Source: Hymenolepis diminuta
Taxonomy: Eukaryota > Platyhelminthes > Cestoda > Cyclophyllidea > Hymenolepididae
Length of the DNA: 64,000 bases
Assembly (NCBI GenBank): GCA_900708905.1
Contig: CAADRB010000087.1
Location: 105,081-169,080, forward strand
Reading direction: 5' to 3'
The position numbers and the translations under genes were made by a program. Positions 60,241-64,000 of this stretch are shown piece by piece. Below the pieces are notes generated by a model, which was not told where the DNA came from, did no database searches, and saw only the letters and a list, made by a program, of their open reading frames with translations. Numbering within the stretch: position 1 is the stretch's first letter; the number at the start of each line of letters is the position of its first letter.

Positions 60241-62311
60241 TTTATTTTATATTGCTGACTTATAAATTACTACGATATAGCTCTTAGTAATTTTATCTGT
60301 TTACTAAGAACCCTTAACCCTGAAGTCGTCGTTGTTCATAAACAGCTCTACCCATCGACAAGTTTATTATTTCCGTTCTGCCTTTTTTTTATCACAGTCC
60401 CACTGCTCGCGGTAAACAATTTCGTTAAACTTAAACCCGTCACCTCAGATTATAGTGAAGATTAGGCCTGCTTTATACTGAATTTATTGCCGAGTTTTGA
60501 TCACAATTTGAAATCGCTTCTCTAATAGGGCGCCTTATACCCCAGCTCGATCTATTGTCCACTTTTGGGATCGTGTTGTGTATTATTTAATGGTTACTCA
60601 GTATGTATGATTGTATAGTGTGTAGAATGAAGGCCCTATTTATAGCTGTTTGATTCTGATTACCGAAAATCGAGGATACACAAATGTTTCATCGAATTGG
60701 AGCACTTTTCACATTTGACTATCGTCATTTGCTGACTGTAATCGATCTTTCTAATGATCAAATCTCTAATCTAGGTTGTATATTAACGCTATTACTAATC
60801 AGACTCAGGTGGAATGAGACTTGTCTTTGTTCCCTTTATGTATAGCTTGAGCCATAGTATTGATCAGTTATTTGGTTAGTCAGTAATGTAGCAGTAGGGA
60901 GACCTCGTTCTCAGCTACAAACAGTAATGACAAAATTTATTGCACGAGAAAGTAATTCCATTAATTGAATTTAATTACTCCTTCTTCGGCATCCTTATCA
61001 AGTTTTCAATGCTGTGTCTCTCAGCCAGAAAGAAAGACATAAAGTCGGTTCATGTCGGTCTTTGGAATATTTAGCTACTAAGGGTAGGAGATTTTGCGAG
61101 AAATTTGTTTTAAATTGTCATTATCAATTAACTTCATATCTATTTTTGGTGGAATCATTGAATGAAGGGAAATGTTGGTCAATAAGTGCTTCCTTAAATG
61201 TAGAAGGAACCAGTGCTTCGATTGTTGAATAAATTTGACCTTATGGATTATTTCATTTTGTGAATACTTTTTTTAAATTCACAAACCTTTAGGTTTCGTT
61301 AAGACAAGTTATTTCTTGCAAATGTGATAATAGAGGTTATGAAACTCATTTCTCTCTTCCAGCCTTACCATATCTTATGAGAACTAAGTTAAGGTGTTTT
61401 CGTTAAACCTGTGACCACCTCGGTTCAGACAATCCATCCGGTCCCGGATTTATAAATAAAGGGCGAAAAAAGATGATTTTTTTAAACTGAAGTGGTGGTT
61501 TTTTTTGCAAAGGACTTAGAAATGGAATAAACTTTCATGAATGATTGAAAACACGCATACTCATCACCACGGATATACCTTCAATCTAATCGGAGATGAC
61601 AATCAACCTCTTGAGTATTCGTTCTGAGCAATATTATAAACTTCGATGAGTCAGTCACAGATTAGTTAGGATATGGTTATGTGGTTGTTGAATATTTTGA
61701 CTACTCATACATTCTTATGATAGGAATTCTTTCCTACCCTCCTTTCAAAATACTTTTCCCAATCGTTCGCTTATCTTTCGACTCAAATAGTAGGGAAAGT
61801 GAATAGGGAGAATTGGCAGGCTGTCGCGTCTTGTATGCAAGAATCAAAATGTCCACTACCAAATTTCACCAAATTTTCTTTATATTATAGAAGTCGGGAG
61901 AGGAAATTTTATGCGTGAATTTTATTTTTTCCTCTCTCAAATAACTCTGTACGAGGAGATTGGCGAAAAAGGTGGAAGAGGAGAAGTTTTAAGATGACTT
62001 ATGAATAGGGCCTCCTTCCTTCCTCCCTTCCTTCCTCACTCCTCTTTCGCTCTCCCCACTACTTTAATTGCAATCTTTTTATGACTCTTGATTTATTTCC
62101 TTCTGCTCTTTCCTCTTTTTGTTTTTGTTTTGGAGTAAAAGACACTTTATTGCAAAAGGTGGGAAAATGAAAAACAATTCTGACTTCGTGTAAGCTGTCA
62201 ATTTTGTTGATCAATGTGATTGATAATAAATCACAAACCAGTTGAAGCTTAAGCCCATCGCTCAATTTGGGTAGAGAAGTAACATCCTATGGCCTTTCTG
62301 GTAAGAAATTT

Positions 62312-62376
62312 AGATTCGCATCGACTCTGCGACCTCTAAATTTCCAGATGAGCACTTTGCCTGCTACGCCACTGGC
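62312..62376 (-). mobile_element. tRNA-derived SINE-like head fragment
   Basis: The reverse complement reads ccagtggcgtagcaggcaaa, gtgctcatctgg, agaggtcgcagagtcgatgc. It parallels the head of the 38.2 kb copy (gtgctcatctgcgaaatcag, aggttacgggttcgatgc). Only the head is evident. Confidence 0.5.
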
Positions 62377-64000
62377 ACACGATCGATATACTTTACTCAA
62401 TCTGATGTGGGTTCTTAAACAGAGATCAAATCGACATTATGGCAGTAATATTAAAGTGACCCGTATAATTATTCCGATAGATTACGAAATTAGGAGATTC
62501 CCAGATTTTAAAACTCTGAGTTTCAAAAGGAGAACTTGAAACTTTGTTCTTAAGAGATCGCATTTTTCCCGAAGTTCGGGTTTTTCTTCATCTCTATTTT
62601 GTAATTAATTTTTTTTGCCATTCATAGATCGTTGAAAACTCCGCTCTATTTAAGTTTATTAGCAATACCTTCAAACTTAATAACACGCCCATTTACTGCA
62701 ATGAGGGCTACAAATTTTCTTTTTTTAATTCTATCCACTTGACATTTCATAGGCAAGTTTTGAAAGATCTGAGTGTCATACCTGATGGAAAACAAATTTA
62801 GATTAATGAGTTGTATGCATTATCTCCTCCTCTTCCAATCTCTATGACCTTGTATTAGTTCCATTTTTTCATGTCAATTGAAAAGAGGAAATGTATGAGT
62901 GATTTTCACAAACACGATGAGTAAGGTAATGACATTGTGAAGCTTAAAGTAGTGAAATGGAAACTTTATATAACCATGTTGATTGACATTTTGCGGATTG
63001 AAGTGATGGATGTCAACTTTTAACTTCTTGATTATCTCCCGTCGATTGTTCTGTCATCTTTGTCCTTACTTTGTTCTAAGCACTTATCCCCCAGAAGCTG
63101 GAATAACTGAAATATTAATTAAAAGGTTAAGTTTTGGTTTTTTCCCTCAAAATTTTGAGGAAATTAGTTTAAGCCTAACGATTCTAATTTCATTCTGAGA
63201 ATATTAAACGCTGCCAGCAAATGCGGGTACATTATGTTTTTTGAATGTGTGAATGAACTTTATTTTCGAGGTATTTAATGAGTTGATTGGTTAATAGCGA
63301 TCTAAAGTGAAGTGACTATACCCTCAAATAGGGAAGAAATATCGAGAATTCTTCCGGACGGACACTTAGTGAACATAATGGTCAAGTATATTAACTAACT
63401 TTAAATAACAAAGAGAGTGGCCCAATCCAAGTTCCGCTATATGAAGACTCAATAAGGCTACTCATCTGTCCGAGGGTTCGAGAGGTGTTTTCCAACCTGC
63501 GTGGTCAACGCTCTCGTCTGTCACTAAAGAGCTTGCTAAATCTATGGTCATCGCCACACATGCATTGATGTTTATAGCCAACAGTAATGGTTAATCCTGG
63601 TGAATGAGAGAATATTCTGGGGGAATACCCTTCCAGAATACCCTTCTCTTATCATAATCAAATGTTGTTATTATTTTAGAACTTTTCCGACAGGGAATCG
63701 CTCCCTGCCATTTCTGTTTTCACTAGTACGGTTGATCATGCCGTTTACTTTATATTGAACTTATGGGAATCGAAATCGGTTTTTCCGTCAAGGATTTATG
63801 TTTACCATATGGTTTTGCTAATTTCGATGATTTGACAAAAGTTATTGTGTCTTGAATCCATACAGTATGGGAAAGTTAAACTTGTCTTTCTTGCTCTTCA
63901 ATCAGTAAATCTTGACATGTTTTCAATTTGACTTTTCAAGTTAATTAATTGGTTCAAACTTTTCCTATTTAGAATATTGCACATTTACCTATCTAGTCAG

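Larger units (their letters stand above)
56558..64000. other. FNDC3: FNDC3 intron 5 to the right edge
   Basis: At least 7.4 kb without a recognisable FN3-coding exon. It contains an N gap (56818-56845), a (TTAA)n run at 58371-58393, a (TCC)n run near 58051-58074, CT-rich tracts near 62010-62040 and two SINE-like copies at 60.05 and 62.31 kb. A third, degraded candidate (cctgcgtggtcaacgctctc) lies near 63500. Confidence 0.6.

Noticed and set aside
63480..63600. Further SINE-like head (cctgcgtggtcaacgctctc)
   Set aside because: There is A-box similarity only. No B box or shared body could be aligned, so it is not listed as an element.
1..64000. Search for a CRISPR array, operon, phage or plasmid element
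   Set aside because: The sequence is clearly a nuclear eukaryotic genome with spliced genes. No regularly spaced direct repeats were seen.
1..64000. Spliced-leader RNA gene
   Set aside because: I looked for a short donor-containing leader like those of flatworms and saw no match that I could support.

Overview
This window is eukaryotic. It is AT-rich, its coding sequence is cut into many short exons with GT..AG introns, and no prokaryotic operon structure is visible. The genes are animal genes: katanin p80, ribosomal protein eS19, a cohesin SA/STAG subunit and FNDC3. Several introns of only 32-35 bp sit beside introns of 1-6 kb, and tRNA-derived SINE-like repeats are scattered through it. 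Together this suggests a flatworm, perhaps a tapeworm or fluke. The phylum is an inference from gene style and not from a diagnostic marker.

Layout: (1) 1-5731 is upstream DNA without a confident gene. It holds a possible retroelement primer-binding site at 1806-1822 and a weak amidase-like fragment at 4.85-5.37 kb. (2) 5732-27788 (+) is KATNB1, the katanin p80 WD40 subunit, in 12 exons (757 aa), with a poly(A) signal at 27921. (3) 27.8-30.0 kb is the convergent intergenic gap. (4) 30056-30665 (-) is RPS19, four tiny exons giving 145 aa. (5) 30.7-35.6 kb is mostly intergenic, with a group of coding-like plus-strand open frames at 33.4-34.3 kb. (6) About 35635-45132 (-) is the cohesin subunit SA/STAG (about 1267 aa, 12 exons). 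(7) 45.1-46.95 kb is an AT-rich divergent promoter region. (8) 46955 to the right edge (+) is the 5' part of an FNDC3 gene: five exons encode the N-terminal region up to just before the expected fibronectin III repeats, and the rest lies outside the window.

The genes are ordinary housekeeping genes: microtubule severing, translation, chromosome cohesion and an ER-anchored FN3 protein. They do not form a pathway together. Exon joins were made by hand from splice-site consensus, phase continuity and similarity to human proteins remembered for these families. Where a junction is uncertain this is stated. I found no convincing novel biological system. The most useful leads are the micro-introns, an in-frame stop-free intron in RPS19, AT-hook motifs at both ends of the SA protein, a SINE family, and unexplained open frames at 29.2 and 33.4-34.3 kb. 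Two runs of N mark assembly gaps, both inside introns.
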